Below, in pieces: positions 26,564 through 35,218 of a stretch of DNA of 64,000 nucleotides. The notes under the pieces are model-generated. The model saw nothing but the letters and a program-made list of their open reading frames with translations. It did not search any database and was not told where the DNA came from. The translations under genes were made by a program, and so were the position numbers. The DNA comes from Cyanobium sp. NIES-981. Its GTDB lineage: Bacteria > Cyanobacteriota > Cyanobacteriia > PCC-6307 > Cyanobiaceae. Every line of letters begins with the position of its first letter. The stretch's first letter is position 1. The DNA lies in the NCBI GenBank assembly GCA_945896675.1, contig CAMDEM010000002.1, positions 1-64,000 on the forward strand, given 5' to 3'.

Positions 26564-27645
26564 AGATCTGCCATTTCTTGCCGCAGCCGTTCGCCGCTGC
26601 GGGCCTGCAGCAGTGCCCGGCTTTGCTCCAGCGCCGCTGGTAGCGAGGCGCAAGCAGCGGTCTGCCAGAGGTAGGCGGCCACGTTCCAGGCCAGCCCTTC
26701 CGCCAAGGGGCCTTCCCCGGCCAAGGCGGCCAGGGCCTGGTTTTGCCAGGTTTCAAGGCAGACCCAAGCCACTTCATCTGCATCAATGCCGTGGTCGCGG
26801 GGGTGCATCAAGATTCGCTCGATCTCACCGTTTTGAACCCTGGCAGTAATCCCTGCCCGGGTTGTGGGGAGGTCGGTGGATCCTTCCAGTCCCTTGACTG
26901 TGAGCACATCGGTTTCGCCAAAGGCGCTGAGGGCTTCCCAGGCTCTCTTTTCTGTGGGGGGGTGCACAAAACCGCTGATCAGCAGATGGTCCCCTTGGTG
27001 TGGGGTCCACAGCAGCTCCAAGCTGGCCACGGGGGGGCGCTTGCCGATCGCGTCGCGAATAGGAAGAAGGGTTTCGGCTGCGGGAAAGTGATCGGGTTGG
27101 TGGGTGAGGGCAAGACCAAACCCGTTGAGCCGCTCTTGGATGGTTTCAAGACTGTGCCCAGACCAGCCAATGCCTATGGACCCAAACAGCTCGGCGAGGG
27201 TGATTCCGTATTTCACGGGCATGGGGCTGCCTCCGTGCAGCACCACGGGCAATCCGGTGGAGGCAAGCACGAGAGCCACAAGGGGGACCAAGGGCGCAGT
27301 TCGTGACCTGCCGTCGTAGGGAACGCAGAAACAGAGGGCCTTTCGGCCTTGGGTTTTCAGCTTTGGGCCATGGCGCCGATAGCTATCGAGCATCCCGGTG
27401 AGCTCAATGGGGGAGGGCCTGCGAATCCGGTGTGCGATCAGGAAGGCCCCCATTTGGGCATCACTCGCTTCTCCAGTGAGCATGAGGTTCATGGCCTCGC
27501 ATGCCTCGTCTCGATCGAGGCCCGTACTCGTGTGTTCACCGCTGCCCACTTTGGCGATCAGTAGGCGAAATCTCTCCTGGGCCCCACTGAGTTGGCTAGT
27601 AGGCCGTTGAACCAACCTTCCGGTAATTGGTAGTGATTGCGACAT
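26560..27645 (-). CDS. TrpD-like (anthranilate phosphoribosyltransferase family) protein with altered active site
   Basis: The 361-residue product has the overall layout of the TrpD/thymidine phosphorylase class: a helical N-terminal region with LTGEASDAQMGAFLIAHRIR near residue 55, then an alpha/beta domain. In true TrpD the PRPP loop reads GTGGD and a KHGNR motif follows; here the equivalent positions read VPYDGRSRTAP (near 110) and LHGGSPM (near 137). It is therefore unlikely to be the tryptophan enzyme. Related TrpD2/YbiB proteins bind nucleic acid. Homologues occur in picocyanobacterial nitrate clusters. Here it diverges from nirA (66 bp) and precedes nrtA, suggesting a link to nitrate use. 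Function unknown. Confidence 0.8.
   Translation of the reverse strand: MSQSLPITGRLVQRPTSQLSGAQERFRLLIAKVGSGEHTSTGLDRDEACEAMNLMLTGEASDAQMGAFLIAHRIRRPSPIELTGMLDSYRRHGPKLKTQGRKALCFCVPYDGRSRTAPLVPLVALVLASTGLPVVLHGGSPMPVKYGITLAELFGSIGIGWSGHSLETIQERLNGFGLALTHQPDHFPAAETLLPIRDAIGKRPPVASLELLWTPHQGDHLLISGFVHPPTEKRAWEALSAFGETDVLTVKGLEGSTDLPTTRAGITARVQNGEIERILMHPRDHGIDADEVAWVCLETWQNQALAALAGEGPLAEGLAWNVAAYLWQTAACASLPAALEQSRALLQARSGERLRQEMADL
27630..27643. promoter_or_regulatory. Candidate NtcA site between the TrpD-like gene and nirA
   Basis: GTAGTGATTGCGAC matches GTA-N8-TAC at five of six positions and shares the pattern GTAG..A..GC.AC with the motifs before narB and nrtA. It is about 75 bp before the nirA ATG and touches the start codon of the divergent TrpD-like gene, so it could activate nirA and repress its neighbour. 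Confidence 0.3.
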
Positions 27646-27711
27646 TGCGGAGGTTGGCGCTCCGGGACGATCACCCGATCTTCCCGTACCGCCATCTCAA
27701 GCCCTGTGACC

Positions 27712-29235
27712 ATGGAACCCCTTGCCAAGCTCAGCAAGATCGAACAGGCCAAGGCAGAGCTTTGTGGCCTGGATCTAGCCCCTCGCTTGGCTGAGTTGGC
27801 GAGCCAAGGCTGGGAGTCGCTGGATGAGGCCACCCTCACCATCCGGCTGAAATGGCTGGGTATTTTCTTTCGCCCTGTCACTCCCGGGCGATTCATGGTT
27901 CGGCTCCGGTTGCCGAATGGGGTGATCCGGGCTGATCAATTGGAGGTACTTGCCGATGCGGTCGACCGTTGTGGGGTGGATGGTTCAGCCGACATCACCA
28001 CGCGCCAAAATCTGCAGCTGCGTGGGCTGCTTCTTGAGGACATGGCCCCTCTGATGCGGGCGATGGAGCTGGTGGGCCTCACCAGCCGCCAATCGGGCCA
28101 TGACAACCCCCGCAACATCACCGGCAATCCCCTGGCTGGGATCGATCCCGAGGAAATTGTGGACACCCGCCCCCTGGTGGCAGCGATTCAGGCCGCGCTC
28201 CTCGGTCCCGATGGCCCCCGCAACCTGCCACGCAAGTTCAACGTGGCCGTGGGTGGGGCCCCGGACAGTTTCCTATTGCATAACGACCTGGCGTTTCTGC
28301 CTGCGTTTCGGGAGGGTCAGCTGGGCTTCACGGTGATGGTGGGAGGTTTCTTCTCGGCCCAGCGCAATGAATTGGCTGTGCCCCTGGGCCTATGGGTGGC
28401 TCCAGAGCAACTTCCCGCTTTCACCTTGGCCGTGTTGACCCACTTTGAGCGCCATGGCAATCGGGTGGCGCGCAACAAGAGCCGGCTGATGTATTTGATT
28501 GACCAGTTGGGCCTTGAGGCCTATCGGCGAGCGGTGGTTGGGGAACTGGAGGCCCTCAGTGGTGAGGCCTTCCCCCACGACGGCACCCATCTGGTCAACC
28601 GGGCTCCCCGCTCCGGGGTCGGTGTCCATGCCCAGGGCCAATTGGGGCTCCACTGGGTTGGCCTCAGCATTCCCACGGGCCGCTTGGATGCCGGCGCGAT
28701 GGCGGAGCTGGCCAGGCTGGCCCGCTCCTACGGCGATGCGGAGTTGCGGCTGACCGAAGCCCAAAACGTCTTAATCGCCAACGTGCCGACTGATCGATTA
28801 GAGGCGTTATTGGCTGAGCCATTACTGGCCCGATTCCGGCCGGATCCGGGGGCCTTGGAAGCGGAGGCCGTGAGCTGCACCGGAAATCGCTACTGCAGCT
28901 TTGCCCTGATTCCCACCAAGACCACCGCCCAATCGGTGGTCGCAGAACTCGAAAAGCGCTTGGAGATTCCCCATGCGGTGCGCACCCATTGGACCGGCTG
29001 TCCCAATGCCTGCGGCCAACCCTACATGGGAGAGATTGGCTTGATGGGGGCCAAGGCCCGCCACGATGGCGAGATGGTTGAGGCCGCCAAGATTTTTCTC
29101 GGGGGTTCGATGGACTGCGATCCCAAGCTGGCTGAGTTGCACGACAAAGGAGTCCCCCTAACCCAATTGGCCGATGTGCTTGAAGACCTTTTGGTTGAGC
29201 GTTTCGGTGCCCGGAGGAAGGAGGCCAAGGTCTGA
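27712..29235 (+). CDS. nirA: Ferredoxin-nitrite reductase NirA
   Basis: The 507-residue enzyme reduces nitrite to ammonium using six electrons from ferredoxin through a 4Fe-4S cluster and siroheme. The duplicated sulfite/nitrite reductase fold is evident, and the cluster/siroheme ligands are CTGNRYC (C-x5-C, near residue 390) and CPNAC (C-x3-C, near 430) in the context HWTGCPNACGQPYMGEIG. TRQNLQLRG near 100 is the siroheme-binding stretch. The start at the ATG at 27712 gives family length; the ORF track extends into the promoter gap. The following SirB-like and CobA genes provide siroheme. Confidence 0.96.
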   Translation: MEPLAKLSKIEQAKAELCGLDLAPRLAELASQGWESLDEATLTIRLKWLGIFFRPVTPGRFMVRLRLPNGVIRADQLEVLADAVDRCGVDGSADITTRQNLQLRGLLLEDMAPLMRAMELVGLTSRQSGHDNPRNITGNPLAGIDPEEIVDTRPLVAAIQAALLGPDGPRNLPRKFNVAVGGAPDSFLLHNDLAFLPAFREGQLGFTVMVGGFFSAQRNELAVPLGLWVAPEQLPAFTLAVLTHFERHGNRVARNKSRLMYLIDQLGLEAYRRAVVGELEALSGEAFPHDGTHLVNRAPRSGVGVHAQGQLGLHWVGLSIPTGRLDAGAMAELARLARSYGDAELRLTEAQNVLIANVPTDRLEALLAEPLLARFRPDPGALEAEAVSCTGNRYCSFALIPTKTTAQSVVAELEKRLEIPHAVRTHWTGCPNACGQPYMGEIGLMGAKARHDGEMVEAAKIFLGGSMDCDPKLAELHDKGVPLTQLADVLEDLLVERFGARRKEAKV

Positions 29236-29274
29236 ATCGGCTTAGAGAGGTCCTTTGGTGGACCCAGTGCTCCT

Positions 29275-30750
29275 TTGGTCCCATTCCTTTTCGTGCCAAG
29301 CCTGCCTGTTTCCAGCTCCCCCCATCCCTGCGGCCAACCCGTTTTGGCTGACGTTGGCAGCAACGAACGTTGGCAGCAACTTCAGGCATTGAGGAGGCAA
29401 ACCCTGCCGATTAGCCCCTGGATTGCGGCACTCGAGAGCGGAGCCCTGCCATTGGAAGCGGATCTCGTGGCAGCGCTGGCCACGCGGGTGGATCGCCCAG
29501 GGGCTGAGCGGTTGCTGGCGATGGGTGTGGCGGCAGGAGTGGATTGGTTTTGGCAGAGCCTGGCTCGGGAATTGCTTGGCTTGGCTGGCACGGTCCAGGC
29601 GGTTTGGCTGGAGCCTTTGCTGGCCTGCGCTGGGCTGGTTTCCCCAGACCAGCACTTGGCTTGGGCCCAGGTGCTTGGCTGCTTCCAGGATCCCCGGGTG
29701 GCGGATCAGCTGCGCCGGCTTGGGGTTGGGTCTGGGTGGCAGGAACCCAGCTTGTTGCCGTTGCTCGGCCATCAGCGGCAACCCCAGGATGGAGCCCTCT
29801 TGCTCGAGCTGGCTCTTCAGCCCGCGCCCCTGGCGTTGCGTCAGGCGGCCTTGGAGGGGCTGGCTGTGGGTTTGGCGGCATGGCCCGTTGCTCCCCTGCG
29901 GGCCGGTCTTGTGCTCTTGGCCCAAGATCTCCATGGCGCCCTGGCCGCCAAAGCAGTGGATCTTTTGGCACGCTTGCCCCAAGGCCAGTCCGCGTTGCGG
30001 CGGTTGGGCCGACTTGCTCTCGATACCGAAGTGGCCCAACGCTTACAACGCCGGCTTTGTCCTTCTCCCCTGGTGCTCGTGGTGCATGGGCGCCGCGGCG
30101 GGGTGATTCCTGATGAGGTGAGGGCTTTGGCAAGCGCTGTCGAGCAGCGCAGGGGAGCACCTGTGTTGCTCCAAGCCCTTACGGCGGAGCCTCCCCAGGC
30201 CAGCGCAGGTTTTTTGAATGCCGCCCAACAGGCGCAGATGGTCACCTTGGTGCCCTTGTTGCTTGTGCCTGGGGGCCATGTGCGGGTCGATTTGAATGCC
30301 ATCGCCAGGGATTGGCGCCGTCGCTTGGCGTCCCAGCAGGGTGTGTCCCTGCAGCGGCGGTCTTTTTTGGGGGCCTGGCCGGCTTGGCAGCAGTTGTTGG
30401 CGGCCCAATTGCGCCAAGTCGCTGGCGGTAGGCCCTGCTGCTGGTTGCACCATCCCTTGGACGGCGAGCTGGCCCATCGCTATGTGGTCCTCTTGAGCCA
30501 CGTGCTTGGTTACCCGGGGGTGTCCGCTCCATACAGTGCAGCGATGGATCAACTAGGCCCTGTCGCCGCCAACTCGACTGTGGTGCAGCCGCTCACCTTG
30601 GCGGCGAACCGCCTTACAGAATCGCTTGAGGCCAGCGTTATGCGGCAGCCAGAGAACGGGTGCGACGGGCGGGTTCAGTTGCTACCACCCCTGCTTCAGC
30701 AGCTTGAGGTTCGCGAGTTTCTCCTCACCAGCTTGGAGGCCCTGCCATGA
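29275..30750 (+). CDS. HEAT-like/SirB-CbiX-like fusion, possible sirohydrochlorin ferrochelatase
   Basis: The 491-residue ORF has a long Leu/Ala-rich N-terminal half resembling helical HEAT repeats (about residues 35-260) and a C-terminal half with CbiX/SirB features: LVLVVHGRRGG near 270 carrying the first conserved His, and LVPLLLVPGGHVRVDLNAI near 330 carrying the second. Those two histidines insert the metal in small chelatases. With nirA 39 bp upstream and cobA overlapping by ATGA downstream, iron insertion into sirohydrochlorin for NirA is the best hypothesis. The exact start is uncertain; a start nearer residue 25 is possible. The HEAT-like half is not part of known SirB proteins. Confidence 0.7.
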   Translation: MVPFLFVPSLPVSSSPHPCGQPVLADVGSNERWQQLQALRRQTLPISPWIAALESGALPLEADLVAALATRVDRPGAERLLAMGVAAGVDWFWQSLARELLGLAGTVQAVWLEPLLACAGLVSPDQHLAWAQVLGCFQDPRVADQLRRLGVGSGWQEPSLLPLLGHQRQPQDGALLLELALQPAPLALRQAALEGLAVGLAAWPVAPLRAGLVLLAQDLHGALAAKAVDLLARLPQGQSALRRLGRLALDTEVAQRLQRRLCPSPLVLVVHGRRGGVIPDEVRALASAVEQRRGAPVLLQALTAEPPQASAGFLNAAQQAQMVTLVPLLLVPGGHVRVDLNAIARDWRRRLASQQGVSLQRRSFLGAWPAWQQLLAAQLRQVAGGRPCCWLHHPLDGELAHRYVVLLSHVLGYPGVSAPYSAAMDQLGPVAANSTVVQPLTLAANRLTESLEASVMRQPENGCDGRVQLLPPLLQQLEVREFLLTSLEALP

Positions 30751-31568
30751 CGGCCACTGACGCCGCGATGGCCAACCCTTCGGGCCTGGAGATCCCATTG
30801 GGCAAGGTGTATTTGGTGGGGGCTGGCCCTGGTGATCCCGAGCTGCTCACCCTGAAGGCCCATCGCCTGCTGCAGCAGTGCGATGCCCTCGTCTACGACT
30901 CCCTTGTGCCCCAGCAGCTGCTGGATCTGGTGGGTGAGGGCTGCGAACTCCATTTTGTGGGCAAGCGCCGGGGCCACCATTCGGTGCCCCAGCCCAGCAC
31001 CAATGCGGTGTTGGTGGAGCTCGCCAGGCGCCACGCGTGCATCGTGCGACTCAAAGGTGGGGATCCCTTTTTGTTTGGTCGCGGCGGCGAAGAAGCGGCC
31101 CATCTGGCCCGCCATGGGGTGAAGGCGGAGGTGGTGCCTGGGGTGACGGCCGGCATCGCCGCCCCCGCCTATGTGGGCATCCCTGTGACCCACCGCAAGG
31201 CCGGATCCAGCGTCACCTTTGTGACCGGCCACGAGGAAATCGACAAGGCCCGCCCGGGGGTGGATTGGCGCGGCCTTGCCCAAAGCAGCGACGGACTCGT
31301 CATCTACATGGGCTTGCACAACCTGCGGCGCATCGCCGAAGAGTTGGTGGCTGGGGGCCTGTCTGGGGCGACGCCGGCGGCGGTGATTCAGCAGGGCACG
31401 GTGAAAGGCCAGCGCCACCTGGTGTGTGCCCTCGGAGAGCTCGCCGATCGGGCTGAAGCGGAGGCCTTCGCGTCTCCCTCGATCGTGGTGGTGGGCCAGA
31501 TGGTGGCGGAGCGGGTTGAGGGGGTGGCACCGGAGCCCGCCGATGTGGAGATGCCCATTCCCTTTTGA
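30747..31568 (+). CDS. cobA: Uroporphyrinogen-III C-methyltransferase CobA
   Basis: The 273-residue SAM-dependent enzyme methylates uroporphyrinogen III at C2 and C7 to make precorrin-2, the branch point to siroheme and B12. Signatures are VYLVGAGPGDPELLTLKA at about residues 22-39, VRLKGGDPFLFGRGGEEA near 100, and VTHRKAGSSVTFVTGH near 150. It is the single-domain form, without a CysG N-terminal dehydrogenase/chelatase. Its start overlaps the stop of the SirB-like gene by four bases, so the two are coupled. Confidence 0.95.
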   Translation: MTATDAAMANPSGLEIPLGKVYLVGAGPGDPELLTLKAHRLLQQCDALVYDSLVPQQLLDLVGEGCELHFVGKRRGHHSVPQPSTNAVLVELARRHACIVRLKGGDPFLFGRGGEEAAHLARHGVKAEVVPGVTAGIAAPAYVGIPVTHRKAGSSVTFVTGHEEIDKARPGVDWRGLAQSSDGLVIYMGLHNLRRIAEELVAGGLSGATPAAVIQQGTVKGQRHLVCALGELADRAEAEAFASPSIVVVGQMVAERVEGVAPEPADVEMPIPF

Positions 31569-31738
31569 TCGAGTCCGCGGTGCCTGTCCAAAGCGGTATC
31601 GGTGGGGCACGCAATCTGCAGGTCAATCGCTGAACTGGTCTGCGTATCCGGGTGTTTCGTAGCTCTCGCAACGCTTTTTGCCCCGGCGGCTCGGTTCACT
31701 GGAGTCACTACCCGGGCGTCTTGCTTGCGCCAGTTCCC

Positions 31739-32257
31739 ATGTCGTCTTCCGCCTCCGGGGCCGCCATCGGCCGTTCGCCGATGTTTGAGCTGATTCCCTA
31801 CGAGAAGTTTCGCGATACCCCCGCCGTTCGCTTCTTCGACATCACGGTTGCGGAATCCAATGCCCGGGATCTGGTGATCCACTCAGGCCCAGCCATCAGT
31901 CCGCCGGATGAGGAGAAGACCGGCGCTTGGCAGTTCTATTTGCACCCCCACCAGGAAGACAACCTGCTGGCCCTTGGGGGTGGTCGCACCTTTTATTTGG
32001 TCAATTTGGGTTGGAATTATCCATATCACATTGTTCGCCTCGAAACCGGAGGCGACATCCTGCGCATCCCTCCTGGCACCTTCCACCGGTCGGTGTCTGA
32101 CCCCGACGGCTCCGTGGTGCTCAACCAGGCCGTGCGCGATCCCGGTGCGAGTGTGGTGCGGGAATTTCGCGTCTACAACAGCCGCCGGATCCCCCGGCTG
32201 TTTGCCACCACCTTCAAGACCGCGCCCTTGCCCAAGCTGCATGGGGTGAGCTGGTAG
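31739..32257 (+). CDS. Cupin-like protein of unknown function
   Basis: A 172-residue protein from the ATG at 31739 (an internal ATG at 31781, MFELIPYEKFRDTP, is also possible). Beta-rich sequence with HPHQEDNLLALGGGRTFYLV and ILRIPPGTFHRSVSD resembles the two cupin motifs, with His residues placed to bind a metal. No specific function is recognisable. It converges on the DUF2126 gene with no base between the two stop codons (TAG|CTA), but has its own 170-bp upstream gap after cobA with no clear terminator. Confidence 0.65.
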   Translation: MSSSASGAAIGRSPMFELIPYEKFRDTPAVRFFDITVAESNARDLVIHSGPAISPPDEEKTGAWQFYLHPHQEDNLLALGGGRTFYLVNLGWNYPYHIVRLETGGDILRIPPGTFHRSVSDPDGSVVLNQAVRDPGASVVREFRVYNSRRIPRLFATTFKTAPLPKLHGVSW

Positions 32258-34324
32258 CTAGCCCAGCCGCAAATCCACGGTGCAGGCCCCTGGGCGCGCC
32301 CCGCGCCAGGGACGGGGCTCTGGAGAGTTGGGGCTGGTGGGATCGCTGGAAGGGGCCGAGGGCTGTAAAGCCTGGCTCTCAAATCCTGTGGTTTCGTTGG
32401 GCAGGGTCCATTGGGCGATGGCCTGGCCCTGGTGGCGATCGATCAGCTGGAGATCCAGGGGAAGGTGGTTGGCGATGCAGGGGTGGAGGCAGGGATAGAG
32501 GGCTTCCTGGCGGTAGCGCACGGCTACCGGCTGGTGATCATCCAGCGTTAGGGGCCGGCCATTGAGCAGGAGGCCATAGCGCTTTCGGAAGGCCCCAGTG
32601 CTGATCACCTCAAAGCGCCGCAGGGAGCTATCCACAAAGCGGCTGGTGCTGCCGCCTTCCACGGGGGTGTCGCACAGCAGCGGCCAGGGTTCAAGGGCGC
32701 GGCGAATCTCGAGGGTTGCCGTTGGGTCGGTTGGATCGCTCCAGCCGAGCAGTGTTGGAAAGCGCCACTCCCAGATGGCCTGGAAGATCGGGCGCTCCAG
32801 CGGATAGCCGGCCTGCTCGAGCTCATCGAGCACCTGGCCTAAATCGAGCCACAACTGGCTGGGCAGGAGCCATTGGTCGTGCAATGTCTCACCCCAGGGT
32901 TTGAGGTCAGGGTGCCTGTTGCTTGGATCCAGCAGGTGCACCGCCAGGGCCCGCCAGAGCAGGGCCACGGCGGAGGCCCACTGGTGCTTCGGGAAGGTTT
33001 CCAGGGCCCGAAATTCGATCAGCCCCTGGCAGCCGGCTGGCCAGGCCGGGTTCCAGAACTTGTCGAGGCTGATCTCACTGCGGTGGGTGTTGCCGCTTTT
33101 GTCGGCATGGAGATGGCGCAGGGTTTCGCTGATGGCGATGCGTTGATCGCCGGCGGGCAAGCCTTCGAGCACGCCATGGGCCAGCTCCAAATCCAGCCAA
33201 GCGGCACTGCCCTCATCGGGCCGGGGTGCCTGGGAGGCGGGTCCTACGGAGTTGCCAGAAAACAGGTAGGCCAGGCTTGGGTGGTGCTGCCAGTAGCGCA
33301 GGATCCCCACCAGCCAGGCCGGCCGGCCGAAGAAGGGGTTCTCCTCCAGGCTGGGACCGCCCCAGAGCAGGTGGTTGCCGCCGCCGCTGCCCTCGGTGCG
33401 CTCCCCCTGTTGCTTCCAGGAGCGCAGGCCCACGGCCTCGCCCGCTTCCTCCAAGGCCCCCATCCAGCCGGCGTAGTCGGCCCAGCTGTGGCATACAGGC
33501 AGGTTCACTTCCAGCACGCCGGGGTCGGCGGTGAGCCCCAGCACCTGCCAGGCCCCATCGGTATCGAGGGGCAGCACCCCACTGAGCTCCGGTTGGCTCC
33601 AGGCCGCCGAAGCCTGGGCAATGACGCCCAGCAGGCTTTCCAGGGGTTGGCGGGCCAGGGGTGGCAGGAACAGGCTCCAGTCCTGCGGCCCCACCTCCAA
33701 GGTGAGCACCTGCCGCAGCACCCCCTCGGGGAAGTGGGCCAGGGGCAGGCGCAAACCGGCGGGACCAGGGGCGCCGATGAGCTCCTGCATGGGTTCCGCC
33801 AGGGGCCAGGCCGCCGCCTGCCAGCCCAGGGGGTGGCTGGAACTGGCTTCGTCATGGTGGCAGAGCGGTGCGGCCCAAACCTGGCGATCTGGATCGAGGG
33901 GATCGCGCAGGGGCAAGGGCTGGAGCAGGCAGCCCAAGCCCTCGCCAATGGCGGCCAGCAGGCCCGGGGCTTCGCTGGCAGTGAGGGCGCGCCGGTCAGG
34001 TGGGCCCTGGGGCCAGTGCACGATGGGGGTTCCATCGGCGCCTGTGATCAGCCGCAGGGCCCAGCGGGGATTCACTTCGCCGTCGTAGCGCTTGCCGGGG
34101 CAATAGATCAGCGTGCTGCCAGGCCAGACCCTTTGCTCCAGTTCCCGGCCGAGGGCTTTGGCATAGCGCAACTTGGTGGGGCCATCGGCCGCCACGCTCC
34201 ACTCGGCCCCCTCTGGTTCCACGGGCACGTAGGTGGGTTCTCCGCCAAAGGTGAGGCGGATGCCGGCCTCATGAAGCCGTTGCTCCAGAAGGGCGGCGGT
34301 GGCTTGATTGATGGAGCTCGGCAT
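32258..34324 (-). CDS. DUF2126 protein of the ATP-grasp/transglutaminase peptide cluster
   Basis: The 688-residue product starts LLEQRLHEAGIRLTFGGEPTYVPVE, and contains WALRLITGADGTPIVHWPQ and EIRRALEPWPLLCDTPVEGG, all features of DUF2126. In many bacteria this module is fused behind a transglutaminase domain in a protein of about 1,100 residues; here it stands alone, 6 bp downstream of the separate transglutaminase gene, so the two together replace the fused form. Its biochemical role is unknown. Confidence 0.88.
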   Translation of the reverse strand: MPSSINQATAALLEQRLHEAGIRLTFGGEPTYVPVEPEGAEWSVAADGPTKLRYAKALGRELEQRVWPGSTLIYCPGKRYDGEVNPRWALRLITGADGTPIVHWPQGPPDRRALTASEAPGLLAAIGEGLGCLLQPLPLRDPLDPDRQVWAAPLCHHDEASSSHPLGWQAAAWPLAEPMQELIGAPGPAGLRLPLAHFPEGVLRQVLTLEVGPQDWSLFLPPLARQPLESLLGVIAQASAAWSQPELSGVLPLDTDGAWQVLGLTADPGVLEVNLPVCHSWADYAGWMGALEEAGEAVGLRSWKQQGERTEGSGGGNHLLWGGPSLEENPFFGRPAWLVGILRYWQHHPSLAYLFSGNSVGPASQAPRPDEGSAAWLDLELAHGVLEGLPAGDQRIAISETLRHLHADKSGNTHRSEISLDKFWNPAWPAGCQGLIEFRALETFPKHQWASAVALLWRALAVHLLDPSNRHPDLKPWGETLHDQWLLPSQLWLDLGQVLDELEQAGYPLERPIFQAIWEWRFPTLLGWSDPTDPTATLEIRRALEPWPLLCDTPVEGGSTSRFVDSSLRRFEVISTGAFRKRYGLLLNGRPLTLDDHQPVAVRYRQEALYPCLHPCIANHLPLDLQLIDRHQGQAIAQWTLPNETTGFESQALQPSAPSSDPTSPNSPEPRPWRGARPGACTVDLRLG

Positions 34325-34330
34325 GGTTGG

Positions 34331-35218
34331 TTAGCTCCCAGGGATGAGCTGGTGGCTGGTGGCGCTGAGCACTTCGGCTTCGATGCTCCACTCGAAGGTG
34401 CTTTCGACCCCTGGTGGTCCAGAGAAGCTGCCCGTGATGGCCGCGGTGAGGTCGGATTTTGATGAGGTGGCAATCGGGATGTAGCGCTCGTCCACGGCCC
34501 CCTTGCCGCTGGCATCGAACCCGCGCCAGCCGGCCCCCTGGAGATACACCTCGGTCCAGGCGTGCAGGTCGTAGCGCTCGGGTTTGGGCTCCACCAGGTG
34601 GTAACCACTCACAAAGCGGGCCGGCAGCCCGACGCAGCGGCAGCACTCGATCATCAGCATGGCGAGATCGCGGCACGAACCCACCCGCTCCTTGAGGGTG
34701 CGGCTGGCCGGCCAGGCGGGGCCGATGTGGCGTTGGGTGTATTTGACCCGGTCTTGGATGATTTCGATCAGCTGTTGCAGGAAGGTGAGGCTGCGCTGAT
34801 CGCTGCCCATCAGGGCCTCATGGGCAAGATCCACGGCGGCAGCGTCGTGCTGACCGTTGGGCAGCCAGCCCTGCAAGTTGCTCATCAGATCGGGGTTGAG
34901 GCGACCGATCGGGATCGGGAGGCGGGCCATCTCCTCATCAAGGCAGGCCTCCATCAGGGGTGCCGTGAAGGTTTCCACCTCGGAGTTGGCAACCACCCGG
35001 AACAGCTCGGTTTCCCCGAGGAAGCGGGCCCGGGTGATGGTGTCACCGCCGGCGGCGATCAGATCAAACAGCTGGCTTGGATCGGGGCTTACCTCCAGGC
35101 GGTAGTCGATCAGCCGCTGGAAGCCATGGGGCCGGGGCCGCAGGCAAAAGCGGTGGGGCCCCAGCAGGACCGGCGCGCTGTAGCGATAGGTGAAGGTGTG
35201 GGTTACGCGGGCACGCAT
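34331..35218 (-). CDS. Transglutaminase-like cysteine peptidase-fold protein
   Basis: The 295-residue product has the bacterial transglutaminase N-terminal region (MRARVTHTFTYRYSAPVLLGPH) and a transglutaminase core with the catalytic triad Cys in VGSCRDLAMLM (near residue 182), His in DLHAWTEVYL (near 218) and Asp in GFDASGKG (near 236). Proteins of this family may cleave or cross-link isopeptide bonds. It overlaps the alpha-E gene by 16 bp and is translated with it. Confidence 0.9.
   Translation of the reverse strand: MRARVTHTFTYRYSAPVLLGPHRFCLRPRPHGFQRLIDYRLEVSPDPSQLFDLIAAGGDTITRARFLGETELFRVVANSEVETFTAPLMEACLDEEMARLPIPIGRLNPDLMSNLQGWLPNGQHDAAAVDLAHEALMGSDQRSLTFLQQLIEIIQDRVKYTQRHIGPAWPASRTLKERVGSCRDLAMLMIECCRCVGLPARFVSGYHLVEPKPERYDLHAWTEVYLQGAGWRGFDASGKGAVDERYIPIATSSKSDLTAAITGSFSGPPGVESTFEWSIEAEVLSATSHQLIPGS

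Noticed and set aside
12362-31568. Nitrogen/Moco cluster as a recently acquired genomic island
   Set aside because: No integrase, tRNA boundary or flanking repeats, and composition is broadly like the rest of the window; a core or anciently shared cluster is simpler.
32873-34462. 529-codon plus-strand ORF opposite the DUF2126 and transglutaminase genes
   Set aside because: Low-complexity shadow of well-supported minus-strand genes.
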